The notes under the pieces were generated by a model. The model made no database searches, had not been told where the DNA came from, and saw only the letters and a list, made by a program, of their open reading frames with translations. 64,000 bases of DNA, taken from positions 1 through 64,000 of the forward strand of contig NZ_WHNZ01000081.1 of the NCBI RefSeq assembly GCF_013141725.1, in the 5' to 3' direction. Below are positions 18,253 to 27,825 of this stretch, piece after piece; positions within the stretch are counted from its first letter, which is position 1; every line of letters starts with the position of its first letter. Both the position numbers and the translations under genes were made by a program. Source of the stretch: Paenibacillus planticolens. GTDB lineage: Bacteria; Bacillota; Bacilli; Paenibacillales; NBRC-103111.

Positions 18253-19913
18253 GCTTTGCATTTCCGATGAATGAAACGAACGCGCTGTCATCTATTCATC
18301 TTAAGATCCAAAGCGGAGAGTTCATTACGATTTGCGGCAAATCAGGCTGCGGGAAAAGCACGCTGCTTAGGCAGCTTAAGACGGTTCTGACCCCGCACGG
18401 CAAGCGTAGTGGAGATATTTTTTACCAAGGGAAAATCATCCATGAAGTAGACCAACGCACACAAGCCTCCGAGATTGGATTTGTTCTTCAAAATCCGGAC
18501 AATCAAATTGTGACGGATAAAGTTTGGCATGAGCTTGCTTTCGGGCTGGAAAGCCTGGGTTACGATCTTTCGACGATTCGGCTGCGTGTCGCTGAAATGG
18601 CAAGCTTTTTCGGGATTCAGAGCTGGTTTCACAAAAGTGTGACAGAGCTGTCCGGCGGGCAGAAGCAGCTTCTGAATCTGGCATCGATTATGGCGATGCA
18701 TCCTGCTGTGCTCATTTTGGATGAGCCTACGTCCCAACTTGATCCTATCGCGGCTGCGGATTTCTTGGAAACGGTAAGCAAGATTAACCGGGAGCTGGGA
18801 ACTACGATCATTATGACGGAGCATCGGTTAGAGGAGGTTCTGGCTCTTACGGATCGGCTCGTTGTGCTGGATCAAGGCAAAGTGATCGCGGATGATACAC
18901 CGCCCCGTGTTGGCGAGGTGTTACGTTCCTTGAACCATCCGATGTTTGCCGCTATGCCCACTCCGATGCAGATCTATGCAGGTGTTTCTAATCATTTAGA
19001 ATGTCCGGTTACCGTCAAGGAAGGCCGACAATGGCTAAGCGCTCATTTGGCTGACAAAACGCCTGCGCGGAATGCCGAAATTAGCACAAAAAGCACTGCC
19101 CCATCCGGCCCTGTTGCCATTTCGTTCAAAGAGGTCTGGTTCAGGCATGAACGCAATGGCCTAGATACGATCAAAGATCTTTCTTTCGAGGTCAGAGAAG
19201 GGCAGTTCTATTGCATTGTCGGAGGGAATGGCACCGGGAAAACGACGACCTTATCCCTAATTAACGGAATTCTGCAACCTTATCGGGGAAAAGTACGCAT
19301 CCATAGCGATAATCCTGCTAAAATGAAGGCTAAGGAACTGTTTGTTAACCGCTTAGGCGTTCTCCCGCAAAATCCAGCAACCTTATTTGTGAAGAAGACG
19401 GTGGAATTGGATCTCTACGAAATGCTTTCCGGGGCAAATCTCACGAAGGAAGAAAAGAAAGCTAAAGTTGAGGCTGTCATTCAATTTGCAGAGCTTGAAC
19501 ACTTGCTGGGCATGCATCCCTATGACCTCAGCGGAGGCGAGCAGCAGCGAGCGGCGTTAGCCAAAGTGCTTTTGCTTGAGCCGAGCATCCTGCTGCTCGA
19601 TGAACCAACGAAAGGGTTGGATGCATTTTTTAAAGACAAGTTAGGCTTGTTCTTAAGAAAGCTTCATAAAGATGGCGTTACCATCGTTATGGTTTCGCAC
19701 GATATTGAGTTTTGTGCGAAGTATGGGGAGGAATGCGCGATGTTTTTTGATGGAAGCATCATTACTTCCAATACCGCTCATGCCTTTTTCTCCGGCAACA
19801 GCTTCTATACGACAGCAGCAAATCGAATGGCGCGTCATATTTGGAATGATGCAGTAACGATAGAAGGTGTGATTGATTTATGTCAGAAAAGCTTGCAGCT
19901 GACAAACGCTTGA
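18225..19913 (+). CDS. ecfA: ECF transporter ATPase with two fused ABC domains (EcfA1-EcfA2)
   Basis: The ATG at 18225 has GGAGG 7 nt upstream and lies inside the end of the T gene (28-nt overlap). The protein has 562 residues. The first ABC domain (about 1-235) has Walker A GKSGCGKST, Q-loop FVLQNPDNQ, signature LSGGQKQ and Walker B LILDEPTSQLDP. The second (about 305-540) has Walker A GGNGTGKTT, LPQNPATLF, signature LSGGEQQ and LLLDEPTKGLD. All catalytic elements look intact in both halves. It powers the ECF importer; fusion of the two ATPases into one chain is a known variant of dedicated ECF systems. Confidence 0.9.
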   Translation: MEIYDIKDLSFAFPMNETNALSSIHLKIQSGEFITICGKSGCGKSTLLRQLKTVLTPHGKRSGDIFYQGKIIHEVDQRTQASEIGFVLQNPDNQIVTDKVWHELAFGLESLGYDLSTIRLRVAEMASFFGIQSWFHKSVTELSGGQKQLLNLASIMAMHPAVLILDEPTSQLDPIAAADFLETVSKINRELGTTIIMTEHRLEEVLALTDRLVVLDQGKVIADDTPPRVGEVLRSLNHPMFAAMPTPMQIYAGVSNHLECPVTVKEGRQWLSAHLADKTPARNAEISTKSTAPSGPVAISFKEVWFRHERNGLDTIKDLSFEVREGQFYCIVGGNGTGKTTTLSLINGILQPYRGKVRIHSDNPAKMKAKELFVNRLGVLPQNPATLFVKKTVELDLYEMLSGANLTKEEKKAKVEAVIQFAELEHLLGMHPYDLSGGEQQRAALAKVLLLEPSILLLDEPTKGLDAFFKDKLGLFLRKLHKDGVTIVMVSHDIEFCAKYGEECAMFFDGSIITSNTAHAFFSGNSFYTTAANRMARHIWNDAVTIEGVIDLCQKSLQLTNA

Positions 19914-20611
19914 GCAGACGAACGCTGCTCTCGGCGCTGCTTATCCTTATTGTCATTCCGGCAACAATGGCGATAGGCATTTATGTGCTCGACGATCGTA
20001 AATATTACTTTATCAGTCTTTTGATTATCTTATATACGATGGTTCCCTTTGCTATGGTGTTTGAAAAACGTAAACCACAAGCAAGAGAGCTCATCGTTAT
20101 CGCCGTGCTGGCTGCTATTGCCGTAGCGGGTCGCGGGGCATTTTTCATGCTTCCCCAGTTTAAGCCGGTTGTTGCGATAGTCATTATTGCAGGGGTTTGT
20201 TTCGGTGCGGAAGCTGGCTTTCTCGTAGGTGCCGCAGCTGGATTCGTATCTAATTTCTTCTTCGGGCAAGGGCCTTGGACGCCTTGGCAAATGTTTTGTT
20301 TTGGACTTATCGGCTTTGTGGCAGGTATTTTATTTCAAAAAGGATGGCTTAAGAAGAGCAGACTTTCGTTATGTCTGTTCGGCGGTTTATCCACCTTGAT
20401 CATCTATGGCGGAATTATCAACTTAGGCTCCCTGATGATGGTTTCAACCACGCTGACTTGGGAAGGATTGCTTGCTGTATACATTTCAGGTTTTTGGTTT
20501 GATATGGTGCATGCGGTGGCTACCGTGTTCTTTCTTTTCGTTATCTCAGGCCCGATGATTGAGAAATTGGAGCGTATAAAAATCAAATATGGTCTGATTG
20601 TACATAAATGA
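19880..20611 (+). CDS. ECF transporter S component, probably cobalamin-specific
   Basis: The protein has 243 residues with about six transmembrane helices. The ATG overlaps the ATPase gene by 34 nt and has AAGGTG upstream. The middle carries GAEAGFLVGAAAGFVSNFFF and GPWTPWQMFCFGLIGFVAG, a conserved pattern of ECF substrate-binding subunits of the CbrT-like group. Substrate assignment to cobalamin rests on the riboswitch at the head of the operon and on the transcobalamin-like partners, not on residues I can read here. A precursor such as cobinamide is possible. Confidence 0.8.
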   Translation: MSEKLAADKRLSRRTLLSALLILIVIPATMAIGIYVLDDRKYYFISLLIILYTMVPFAMVFEKRKPQARELIVIAVLAAIAVAGRGAFFMLPQFKPVVAIVIIAGVCFGAEAGFLVGAAAGFVSNFFFGQGPWTPWQMFCFGLIGFVAGILFQKGWLKKSRLSLCLFGGLSTLIIYGGIINLGSLMMVSTTLTWEGLLAVYISGFWFDMVHAVATVFFLFVISGPMIEKLERIKIKYGLIVHK

Positions 20612-20919
20612 AATTTGTGTGTTCGACGGATTATTATTGAAAATGTTGACACGAACCTTTTTGGGATCGTGTTTTTTTGCGTCCCCAGATGTTAAAAAAA
20701 TACACCCCTATCATAAATTTTTCCATCTGCGAAAATAAGCTTGTGCTTTACAATAATGAAACTAGGAGAAGGAAGGAGCTGAATTTGATCCTCATGATTT
20801 GGAAGCGATTCCAAGAAAGGCGGATTTGATCGCGCATTCATTTGTAAATCGCACGGAAAGCAGCTGTTGTCTTGACTCCCTCTTTTAATGATCCGTATTT
20901 GACTCAAGGAGGCTTTTGG
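20612..20919. other. Intergenic region with terminator and a possible leader frame
   Basis: After the S gene comes a terminator at 20649-20678. Further on, AAGGAAGGAG (20770-20779) precedes a 14-codon frame at 20785-20829 starting with TTG. No other gene was found; the promoter of the large gene at 20920 should lie here. Confidence 0.4.
20649..20678 (+). terminator. Intrinsic terminator of the cobalamin operon
   Basis: ACACGA (20649-20654) pairs with TCGTGT (20667-20672), with CC/GG inside, and is followed by a run of T. Confidence 0.75.
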
Positions 20920-23900
20920 ATGTCTTTTAAGATGTTTAAGCAACGAGTTCTAAAAAGGGTATTAAGCTCTGTTCTTTCATTCTCACTTGTACTTTCGCTT
21001 ATCATTAGTGTTTTTCCAGCGTCAACAGTTTTGGCAGCGGCGGGAGACAGCTTAGACATACTGGACATAGAAGTGAACAAGCCGGCAAACGCAGTAGTCG
21101 ATCTTAACCTGGCAACAATTAGTATATCATTGCCCTACGGCACCTTATATCAAATGCTGAATGTAACAACGAACCCAGGCGCAACTGCGACACTTTACAG
21201 AAGCAACGAAACGACTGCGATTACTTTTGCGGCCAGCGGCATCAACAAAGGCGACGCCAAAATGGATCAATTTTCAGCAAGCGGAACTACGCTTTATTAT
21301 TTGGTGGTAAAGGATAAGAATGTGAGCAGCAACAGTCGAAAATACACCATTAGGGTTACTGTTGATACTCAAGTACCTCCAATGGCAGACACTATGGGAG
21401 CTAACGACAAGTATTTGCCGCTCAATATTAAGGGAGGCGAAGACGCATGGGACGTTATGGGAGCGTCCCGAATTGGCAATGGCAGCACGACGGGTGCCAT
21501 AGAAGGACCGGGCAGCCCCTCGTCGTATAGCGGAAAAGCATGGTCGGAATCCGTCTATGATCGATCAGGTGACTACCCTGTGGCTTCGACAGTGAATGAC
21601 TCCTGGCTGGGAGACAACATGTATCTGCAGACCATAGGCAAAAACGATGAGGCTATGCTTGCAAAATACGGGATTGCCAACGTTCCCGGCACGGACAAGC
21701 TCAACTCCGACATTTTGCGCTTTCACGAGTTTAAGCCTTTCGTTACTCCAAGCGGCGTGAGCAGGGACGATGGCGATCGGGGCGCAGTGGGCAGCGACCG
21801 CCAGAGATTGGAGATTAAAAGCAACACCGATGCAGCGAATAGCGATGCAAATAGTGTGGGCGGCGACATTATGACCCACCACTGGCGGCTTATGCTTCCG
21901 TCTGAAACTTTAAAGTTCCAGCAGGATGTTAGTAACTATCAGGCTGGCGATTTCATTAATCCGCGGAGGTTTTGGCACATTTTTCAACTGAAAGAAGTTG
22001 CCGGCAACGCAGCGGGCCAACCAGTAGCTACCCTTTCGCTTGTTTCCAGTGATGGCCAAGGCCAACTTGAATTCAGGAACAATCCTGATTCTCTCTATGC
22101 GGACAGAATAAAGCCGCTGTTCACGATTCCTTTTGATAAGGTGGTTGATCGCTGGCTTGATTTGCAAGTAACGATTTTGACCGCTGACAAAGGTTATATT
22201 TACGGTAAACTTGTCGATCTGAGCACAGGCGAGGTGCTGTTCCAAGGCGGTATGACGGCTGAGACCTACAGACGCCCGGAAGCAGCGAACCCGACCACCG
22301 GCCGTATCGAGCGAGTTGACCTGCCTGTTGAAGCAGGCCAGCAAAACCGTTCCAAGTGGGGCCTGTATCACGGGATGTATAACGGCGCAGCAGACGCGGA
22401 CTACGCAGACGAATTCCAAGCTTCAACGATGTATCTGTCGGATGTCTACTTAATCAAAAGGGATAAAACCAGCTTTGTGTTTCCCGATGGCTGGGATCCC
22501 AAGACGCAAACGAAAGATATTGTTGCCTGGGCAAGGCCGAAAGAAATTGCGGCTTCTGAAGGCACGGCGTTTAGCAGCCTGCCATTGCCTTCGCAGTTGG
22601 ATGTCACCCTGAGTACAGGGAATATCGAAAAGGTGAACGTAACTTGGAACCCGGATGGCTACAAGCCTGACACCACGGGTAAAATCAAGATTTATGGCGA
22701 CTTTAACGGTTTAGGTATTACGAATACGAACAGCATCAGGCCTTATATAGAAGTTAGTCTTTCTGATTATAAGAACTGGGCGGTAATTCCGGGGGCTAAG
22801 ATCAAGGTTGTATCCTCAGGCAGCATTGTCAAAGAAAACTTTATTGATAACGATGCAGCCACCTATTGGCAGGCGAACAGCTCTCTGATAACGAAAGACG
22901 GAGGCAATCATCAATACTGGGCGGCTGTGCAACTGGAGAAGAAAATTGATATCAGCAGAATTCAAATTGAATGGACGAATAACAGCAGTTATTTGAAAAA
23001 TTACCAGGTCTACTATTCCAATGATGGAGCCGCGTATGACGAGCTTGTGGAGGGCAATAACTTCTCAACGAGTTCCAAGGGAACGGAGAAGCCTCTTGAG
23101 ACGGCACACGGAGCCTCCTGGACGGCTATTACCGGCGTGGGGAAAACGACTCCTCTTAGCAATAACGAAAAAGTTGACCGCACGTTGACCGAGCCGGTCT
23201 CCGCTCAATATGTACTGCTTGTCTCCGATGTCAATAATACGCTTGACAGCGGGAAAGGAGCTGGAATTCGCAGTAATGTATTCAACATCTTCGGCGAACC
23301 ATCCAGATCAAAGGTTGAGCTTGCTGACTTGAAATTAGACGGAACGACCATCGCTAACTTCTCACCTGGTCAAACCGCCTATACACAAATCCTTTCGAGC
23401 CAAGCCTCAACATTGCCAAAAGTAGAAGCGGTCGCATCTGCAGGAATGAACGCCGATATCGTGTATCCGTCCGACTACCTGTCAGGCCCCGTAACAATTA
23501 CGGTATCTGACCCTTCAGGAGCTATGGGTGCAACGAAGTATACGATAAACTTTACTTCCCCTGAAGAGATTACTCTGGTAGATTCAGTTTTACTGAACAA
23601 GAACAGCTTAAGCCTTGCTGTTGGCAAGAGCGAGTCGCTCAGCGCAGAAATACTGCCTGAAGAAGCAACCAATAAGACGGTAACATGGGTATCCAGTAAC
23701 CCGTCTGTGGCAGCTGTCGATAATAGCGGTCTGGTTACCGGCATAAGTGCAGGCACGGCTGTGATCAACGCTAAGATTGGAAGATTGAGCGCAACTGCAT
23801 CGATTAATGTAACGGGATCAGGTGCAGGCGTAGGCCAAGGTTCTGTCAACCTATTGGACCCGTCCCGTTTTACACCGATAGCTGGGGGGAATCTCAAGGT

Positions 23901-26900
23901 AAGCTCGGAAGACTCCGCTAATCATCCGGGAGCAGATGCTTTGCGGTCCGGGGGAAGCGGATATTGGCGCAATTCAAGCTCAAATGTATACATGGGCAAC
24001 TATTCGCCATCTTCACTAGCCTTAACCCTGGATTTGGGCGCTCCAAAAACGATTGATAAACTTCACCTTGAAATACCGAACACGATCGCCAATATCCAGA
24101 GCAATGCGACAAGATTCGAGGTCTATTATTCCAATAGCCCCAGTTCTTGGGCAAGTGCGCCTACGGCTTCTGATTCAGCGGCCAATTACGACTGGAGGGC
24201 GAACGGATGGACGTTGGCGGGCGGTACGGAAACAGAAGGCTTGTGGTCTTATGTAACCTACAACGGACAACAATGGGGCTTTGATAACAAAACATTTCTG
24301 TTTCCGTTTACAGCCAGATACGTGATGATCAACACCGTTCTAGTCGGCCCCCGCGATAAACGGACAGACGATGCGGCATCCATGATGGGGATATCCGGAT
24401 TGAAAATTTATGGCAAAGATGCCGTTTCTAACACAACTGTACTTGTACCGGATAAGGGTACCTACAGTACGTGGGATCAGGGTGCTCCTATTTCTGCAAC
24501 TATGCAGCTTAATGCTGGACAGACCCTTACAGGGATAACAAAGGGCGGCACTGCGCTTCGTCCAACGACCGACTACTCGGTATCAGGCAGTACGGTTACA
24601 TTTGCGTCCTTATACTTAGCCAAATTGCCGCTGGGCACGAGTGAATTTACATTCAATTTCAACACCGGCAGCCCATCCATATTCGCATTGGATGTAACGG
24701 CCCGCGGGAATGGCGCGAATGCGAAGACAATTAAGATGAACGCAATTGAAGGCGTGTCTCCTTTTAACGTATTGGGTGGTGCCATGGGTACCGACGAACC
24801 GGTAGAAGGATTGACCAAGCGGATCAGAGACGCTTACCACGAATATTATGGCGATCAGCCCCGGGCGACTGCGGCCGACGACCATATCACGAACGTCTGG
24901 GACAGCGTGTTGAACAAAAATGTGTTCAAGGTATTCGAATACGGCAGAGGCCTGAACAATGAATTCGCGGATAAGGTCCGCGACGGCGAGTATGGCCACA
25001 AAGGTGTTTTTGACTGGGATAAAGGCTATGTTGTTGGCGGAGCGGCTATAAATGATAGGCAAAGAATTGAAATTCGTCCGAGCGAAGATTCAACCGGCGA
25101 TTTTGTAGCCCATAATGGCGACCTGGTTTCCTATCAATGGAAGTGGAATATTCCGGACGGCAACCAGTGGAATCAGTCGAACTTCAGGCATATTTTCCAG
25201 TTGAAGGCCGTGAATGCCCAAAAGGCTGACACCTTGCCGGGCGGCAACACCGGCGGTGAGAACGGCGCGTATATCCTCGCCTTCTCGATTTCCGGAACGA
25301 CCAGCAGGAATCTTGTTGTGAATCATAACCGTTCGGACGGCGATAAGACCGTGATGAGCATTCCGTTAAAAGAGATCGACAGCCACTGGATTCAGGTTGA
25401 TCTTAACGCGCTTATTTCGGATTCCGGCTGGTTTACCATTAAGATTACGGATATGGTAACCGGGAAGGTATATACCTTTGACAGTCCGGATGTTTATCAA
25501 GTGTTTGGCAATCAAGGCGCAGGCGATGGGACGAAAGATTTATGGAGAAGGCCGGAAAAAGGCAGCAACTTTGAGACGGAGTACCCGGCTGCTTTTGACC
25601 AGTATGAACGTCCTAAGTGGGGGATTTACCGCAGCTCCAACGGCGGCAATAACTCTGCCTTTGATGCTGAACTCCAGCTTTCCGATATCACGATAACCAA
25701 AGTGGCGTCAGGGATTTCGTCCGTCAATCTTGCGCTTAATAAACAAGCTTATAACGTAGGGCCGACAGCAGGCGCTAACCCAATCCAGAAGCAGTCAGCT
25801 GCGGGTAATGGATACGGGAATGCCAATAAACTGACTGACGGCGTACTGCAAGATCCTACTTTATGGAATGTAACCAATGTGAGCAGTTTGGATCAAATCG
25901 GAAATTATTCGTGGCTGGGTACTGACGGAGCGAAAAAAGGCAGCTTCGTAATCGACCTTGGGCAAGCCATGGATTTTAGCCAAATCAGATTGTTTGCCAA
26001 ATCGACCCGGTTGAAGGGCGCAACCATCTATGTTTCCGATGATTTCGCAAACCATACCTCAGCTGCCGATTTCGACGCAGTGAAATTTACGCAAGTGGAT
26101 AAACGGACAGCCGAGGGCTATACGTATGGAGCCGGCAACGACGGCGGAACGGATTCGGCAGACAGCTCGTACCCTATTAACCTTGGTAAAACCTATCATT
26201 CAAGATATATCAAGGTTACGGTAGAAAATGCATCCGGAGGCAATACAGGCACAGATCTTACAGGGCCACCGCGCCTTACGCAAGCTCAAGTGTTTAATGC
26301 TCCAACGCCTCCGCAGAATTTGAAAGTGGATGACAGCGGACCAGCGAAAGTTCTAAAGTGGGACTCCAACGCTTTGAGCGAAGGTTACACGGTTTACAAT
26401 AACGCTACGGTGCTTGCCGACTTGCCGGCAAGTGCAACAAGCTATGAGCTGCCGGGCAGCTTGACTGACTTGTCCAAAGTAGCGGTAAGGTCCAAGGGAA
26501 CGGATATGTATTCCCGCAAATTTATGATTTCGGCGCCGGCCTTATTGGCTGACTCGCCGGTCCAGGCGCAGATTACAAGCATTACGCCGGTCAGTATCAC
26601 GACATCCGTAGGAACGGCGCCTATATTGCCTTCAGTAGTAACAGCGGTTTACAGCGATAGCACGACTATGCAGCTGCCTGTCATCTGGGACAGCATTCTT
26701 TCATCCCAATATGCGGCCGCAGGAAGTTTCAGCGTGCAAGGAACCGTAGCCGGCACAACCTATAAGGCTCTGGCCAATATTACGGTAGTGCAAATCGCTC
26801 AGCCGACAGCAACCCTAACGGGAACAGGCGTCGTCTATCCGGAGCAATTGTTTGATCTGACCTATGGATTAAGCAGTCTGGGCTCGATCGTTAACGGAGG

Positions 26901-27399
26901 CATTTACGCTCAAGATATGACCGTGAACTATGACCCTGCGCAAATGCAGTTAAAAGCGGTAACCCCGTTGGTCGATGGCCTGTTTGTGAGTCAAGCGGGA
27001 ACTCCGGGGCACATTCGCATCATTTCGGCCAGCCAAGGAGCAAATCATGCCATTACGGACAGCAACAGCGGAGCGATCTTGAAGCTGAGCTTCCAAGCGA
27101 ATCCGGCAGCGCAATCGGCGAGCAGCACGGTCTCCTTGTCAGACGTGGTCGTCTCCGACGGCCATGGCGTAGAAACGCTTGTGCAAGGCGCATCCATTCG
27201 TGTACAAATTACAGTCGTACCAGGGGATTTGAACGGTGATGGCAAATTCAGTATCGGCGATCTGGCCATTGTGGCTAGTCACTATGGAGAAACCTTGAGC
27301 AGTCCGAACTGGTTAGCAAGCGCGGATATCAATAACGACGGCGTTATAGATATTCTTGATCTTGCTGCTGTAGCGCAAAAAATTATGTTATCCAATTAA
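20920..27399 (+). CDS. Large secreted multidomain protein: two lyase-like domains, discoidin domains, cohesin and dockerin
   Basis: I chose the ATG at 20920 (AAGGAGG, 8 nt spacing), giving 2159 residues. Approximate order: signal peptide 1-40; cadherin-like segment; lyase-like jelly-roll domain 154-518 (SDRQRLEI, FWHIFQLKE, SKWGLYHGM); Big_4-like 520-613; F5/8 type C 617-797; cadherin-like 798-880; Big_2 886-966 (TVTWVSSNPSVAAVD); F5/8 type C 976-1168; CBM_X2-like 1170-1260; second lyase-like domain 1270-1599 (NDRQRIEI, FRHIFQLKA, PKWGIYRSS); F5/8 type C 1600-1793; Fn3-like 1794-1877; Big_4 1880-1958; cohesin 1960-2098; dockerin 2100-2158 (GDLNGDGKFSIGDLA, SADINNDGVIDILDLA). A polysaccharide lyase role is inferred from the shared motifs; the substrate is unknown. 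The cohesin-dockerin tail matches that of the amidase at 2292. Confidence 0.8.
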   Translation: MSFKMFKQRVLKRVLSSVLSFSLVLSLIISVFPASTVLAAAGDSLDILDIEVNKPANAVVDLNLATISISLPYGTLYQMLNVTTNPGATATLYRSNETTAITFAASGINKGDAKMDQFSASGTTLYYLVVKDKNVSSNSRKYTIRVTVDTQVPPMADTMGANDKYLPLNIKGGEDAWDVMGASRIGNGSTTGAIEGPGSPSSYSGKAWSESVYDRSGDYPVASTVNDSWLGDNMYLQTIGKNDEAMLAKYGIANVPGTDKLNSDILRFHEFKPFVTPSGVSRDDGDRGAVGSDRQRLEIKSNTDAANSDANSVGGDIMTHHWRLMLPSETLKFQQDVSNYQAGDFINPRRFWHIFQLKEVAGNAAGQPVATLSLVSSDGQGQLEFRNNPDSLYADRIKPLFTIPFDKVVDRWLDLQVTILTADKGYIYGKLVDLSTGEVLFQGGMTAETYRRPEAANPTTGRIERVDLPVEAGQQNRSKWGLYHGMYNGAADADYADEFQASTMYLSDVYLIKRDKTSFVFPDGWDPKTQTKDIVAWARPKEIAASEGTAFSSLPLPSQLDVTLSTGNIEKVNVTWNPDGYKPDTTGKIKIYGDFNGLGITNTNSIRPYIEVSLSDYKNWAVIPGAKIKVVSSGSIVKENFIDNDAATYWQANSSLITKDGGNHQYWAAVQLEKKIDISRIQIEWTNNSSYLKNYQVYYSNDGAAYDELVEGNNFSTSSKGTEKPLETAHGASWTAITGVGKTTPLSNNEKVDRTLTEPVSAQYVLLVSDVNNTLDSGKGAGIRSNVFNIFGEPSRSKVELADLKLDGTTIANFSPGQTAYTQILSSQASTLPKVEAVASAGMNADIVYPSDYLSGPVTITVSDPSGAMGATKYTINFTSPEEITLVDSVLLNKNSLSLAVGKSESLSAEILPEEATNKTVTWVSSNPSVAAVDNSGLVTGISAGTAVINAKIGRLSATASINVTGSGAGVGQGSVNLLDPSRFTPIAGGNLKVSSEDSANHPGADALRSGGSGYWRNSSSNVYMGNYSPSSLALTLDLGAPKTIDKLHLEIPNTIANIQSNATRFEVYYSNSPSSWASAPTASDSAANYDWRANGWTLAGGTETEGLWSYVTYNGQQWGFDNKTFLFPFTARYVMINTVLVGPRDKRTDDAASMMGISGLKIYGKDAVSNTTVLVPDKGTYSTWDQGAPISATMQLNAGQTLTGITKGGTALRPTTDYSVSGSTVTFASLYLAKLPLGTSEFTFNFNTGSPSIFALDVTARGNGANAKTIKMNAIEGVSPFNVLGGAMGTDEPVEGLTKRIRDAYHEYYGDQPRATAADDHITNVWDSVLNKNVFKVFEYGRGLNNEFADKVRDGEYGHKGVFDWDKGYVVGGAAINDRQRIEIRPSEDSTGDFVAHNGDLVSYQWKWNIPDGNQWNQSNFRHIFQLKAVNAQKADTLPGGNTGGENGAYILAFSISGTTSRNLVVNHNRSDGDKTVMSIPLKEIDSHWIQVDLNALISDSGWFTIKITDMVTGKVYTFDSPDVYQVFGNQGAGDGTKDLWRRPEKGSNFETEYPAAFDQYERPKWGIYRSSNGGNNSAFDAELQLSDITITKVASGISSVNLALNKQAYNVGPTAGANPIQKQSAAGNGYGNANKLTDGVLQDPTLWNVTNVSSLDQIGNYSWLGTDGAKKGSFVIDLGQAMDFSQIRLFAKSTRLKGATIYVSDDFANHTSAADFDAVKFTQVDKRTAEGYTYGAGNDGGTDSADSSYPINLGKTYHSRYIKVTVENASGGNTGTDLTGPPRLTQAQVFNAPTPPQNLKVDDSGPAKVLKWDSNALSEGYTVYNNATVLADLPASATSYELPGSLTDLSKVAVRSKGTDMYSRKFMISAPALLADSPVQAQITSITPVSITTSVGTAPILPSVVTAVYSDSTTMQLPVIWDSILSSQYAAAGSFSVQGTVAGTTYKALANITVVQIAQPTATLTGTGVVYPEQLFDLTYGLSSLGSIVNGGIYAQDMTVNYDPAQMQLKAVTPLVDGLFVSQAGTPGHIRIISASQGANHAITDSNSGAILKLSFQANPAAQSASSTVSLSDVVVSDGHGVETLVQGASIRVQITVVPGDLNGDGKFSIGDLAIVASHYGETLSSPNWLASADINNDGVIDILDLAAVAQKIMLSN

Positions 27400-27403
27400 C
27401 ATG

Positions 27404-27448
27404 AGGCTGCCCCAAAAGTCATCGCAGATGACGGAGGGGCAGCTTTTT
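27404..27448 (+). terminator. Intrinsic terminator
   Basis: GCTGCCCC (27406-27413) pairs with GGGGCAGC (27436-27443), with an inner GTCATC/GATGAC stem, followed by TTTTTG. Confidence 0.9.
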
Positions 27449-27467
27449 GTATAACATCTGTGGGAGG

Positions 27468-27642
27468 GGAACTACAGGGCGCTATTTGAGCTAAACGGGC
27501 AGTTTTTAGGCGGTAGACGGAACTACAGGGTCTTAATACGCTGAAAAACTTCTTTTTTGTCCAATTTACTTAAAATAGCGGATCGTAGTTCTCTCAGTTT
27601 GCAGTAATGCAGATTTTTTGAGAATTAGCGGATCATAGTTCC
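27468..27642. repeat. Intergenic repeat cluster A1 (units + + - -)
   Basis: Four related units of about 20-24 nt occur: GGAACTACAGGGCGCTATTT at 27468 (+), GGAACTACAGGGTCTTAAT at 27519 (+), the reverse complement form ATAGCGGATCGTAGTTC near 27575 (-), and TTAGCGGATCATAGTTCC near 27625 (-). Starts are about 50 nt apart. The same unit and order recur at 38553-38730. Confidence 0.8.
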
Positions 27643-27748
27643 TATTTGATAATAGACTGACATAAAAGAAAGCCTTACCAAACAGTTCCCAAGGGATATC
27701 CCAGCATAGGACGTTAGTTCAACAAAAAATCAGTCAATTCTGTAACAG

Positions 27749-27777
27749 TTGACTTCTATTTGCGTTGTAACTATAAT
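27749..27777 (+). promoter_or_regulatory. Sigma-A type promoter
   Basis: TTGACT (27749-27754), a 17-nt spacer and a perfect TATAAT (27772-27777) stand about 50 nt upstream of the oxidoreductase start codon. Confidence 0.8.
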
Positions 27778-27825
27778 CATTACATCGAGAGGATTACAAG
27801 GATCATTTAGCGGAGGTGTCTCAAT

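Larger units (their letters stand above)
27400..27825. other. Intergenic region: terminator, four-unit repeat cluster, promoter
   Basis: This 426-nt gap holds a terminator (27404-27448), a cluster of four short repeats in + + - - order (27468-27642), and a strong promoter (27749-27777) for the oxidoreductase gene. No coding frame was found. Confidence 0.7.

Noticed and set aside
18342..18824. 160-codon minus-strand frame inside the ECF ATPase gene
   Set aside because: It is antisense to a well-recognised gene with intact ABC motifs and has no ribosome binding site or family likeness.
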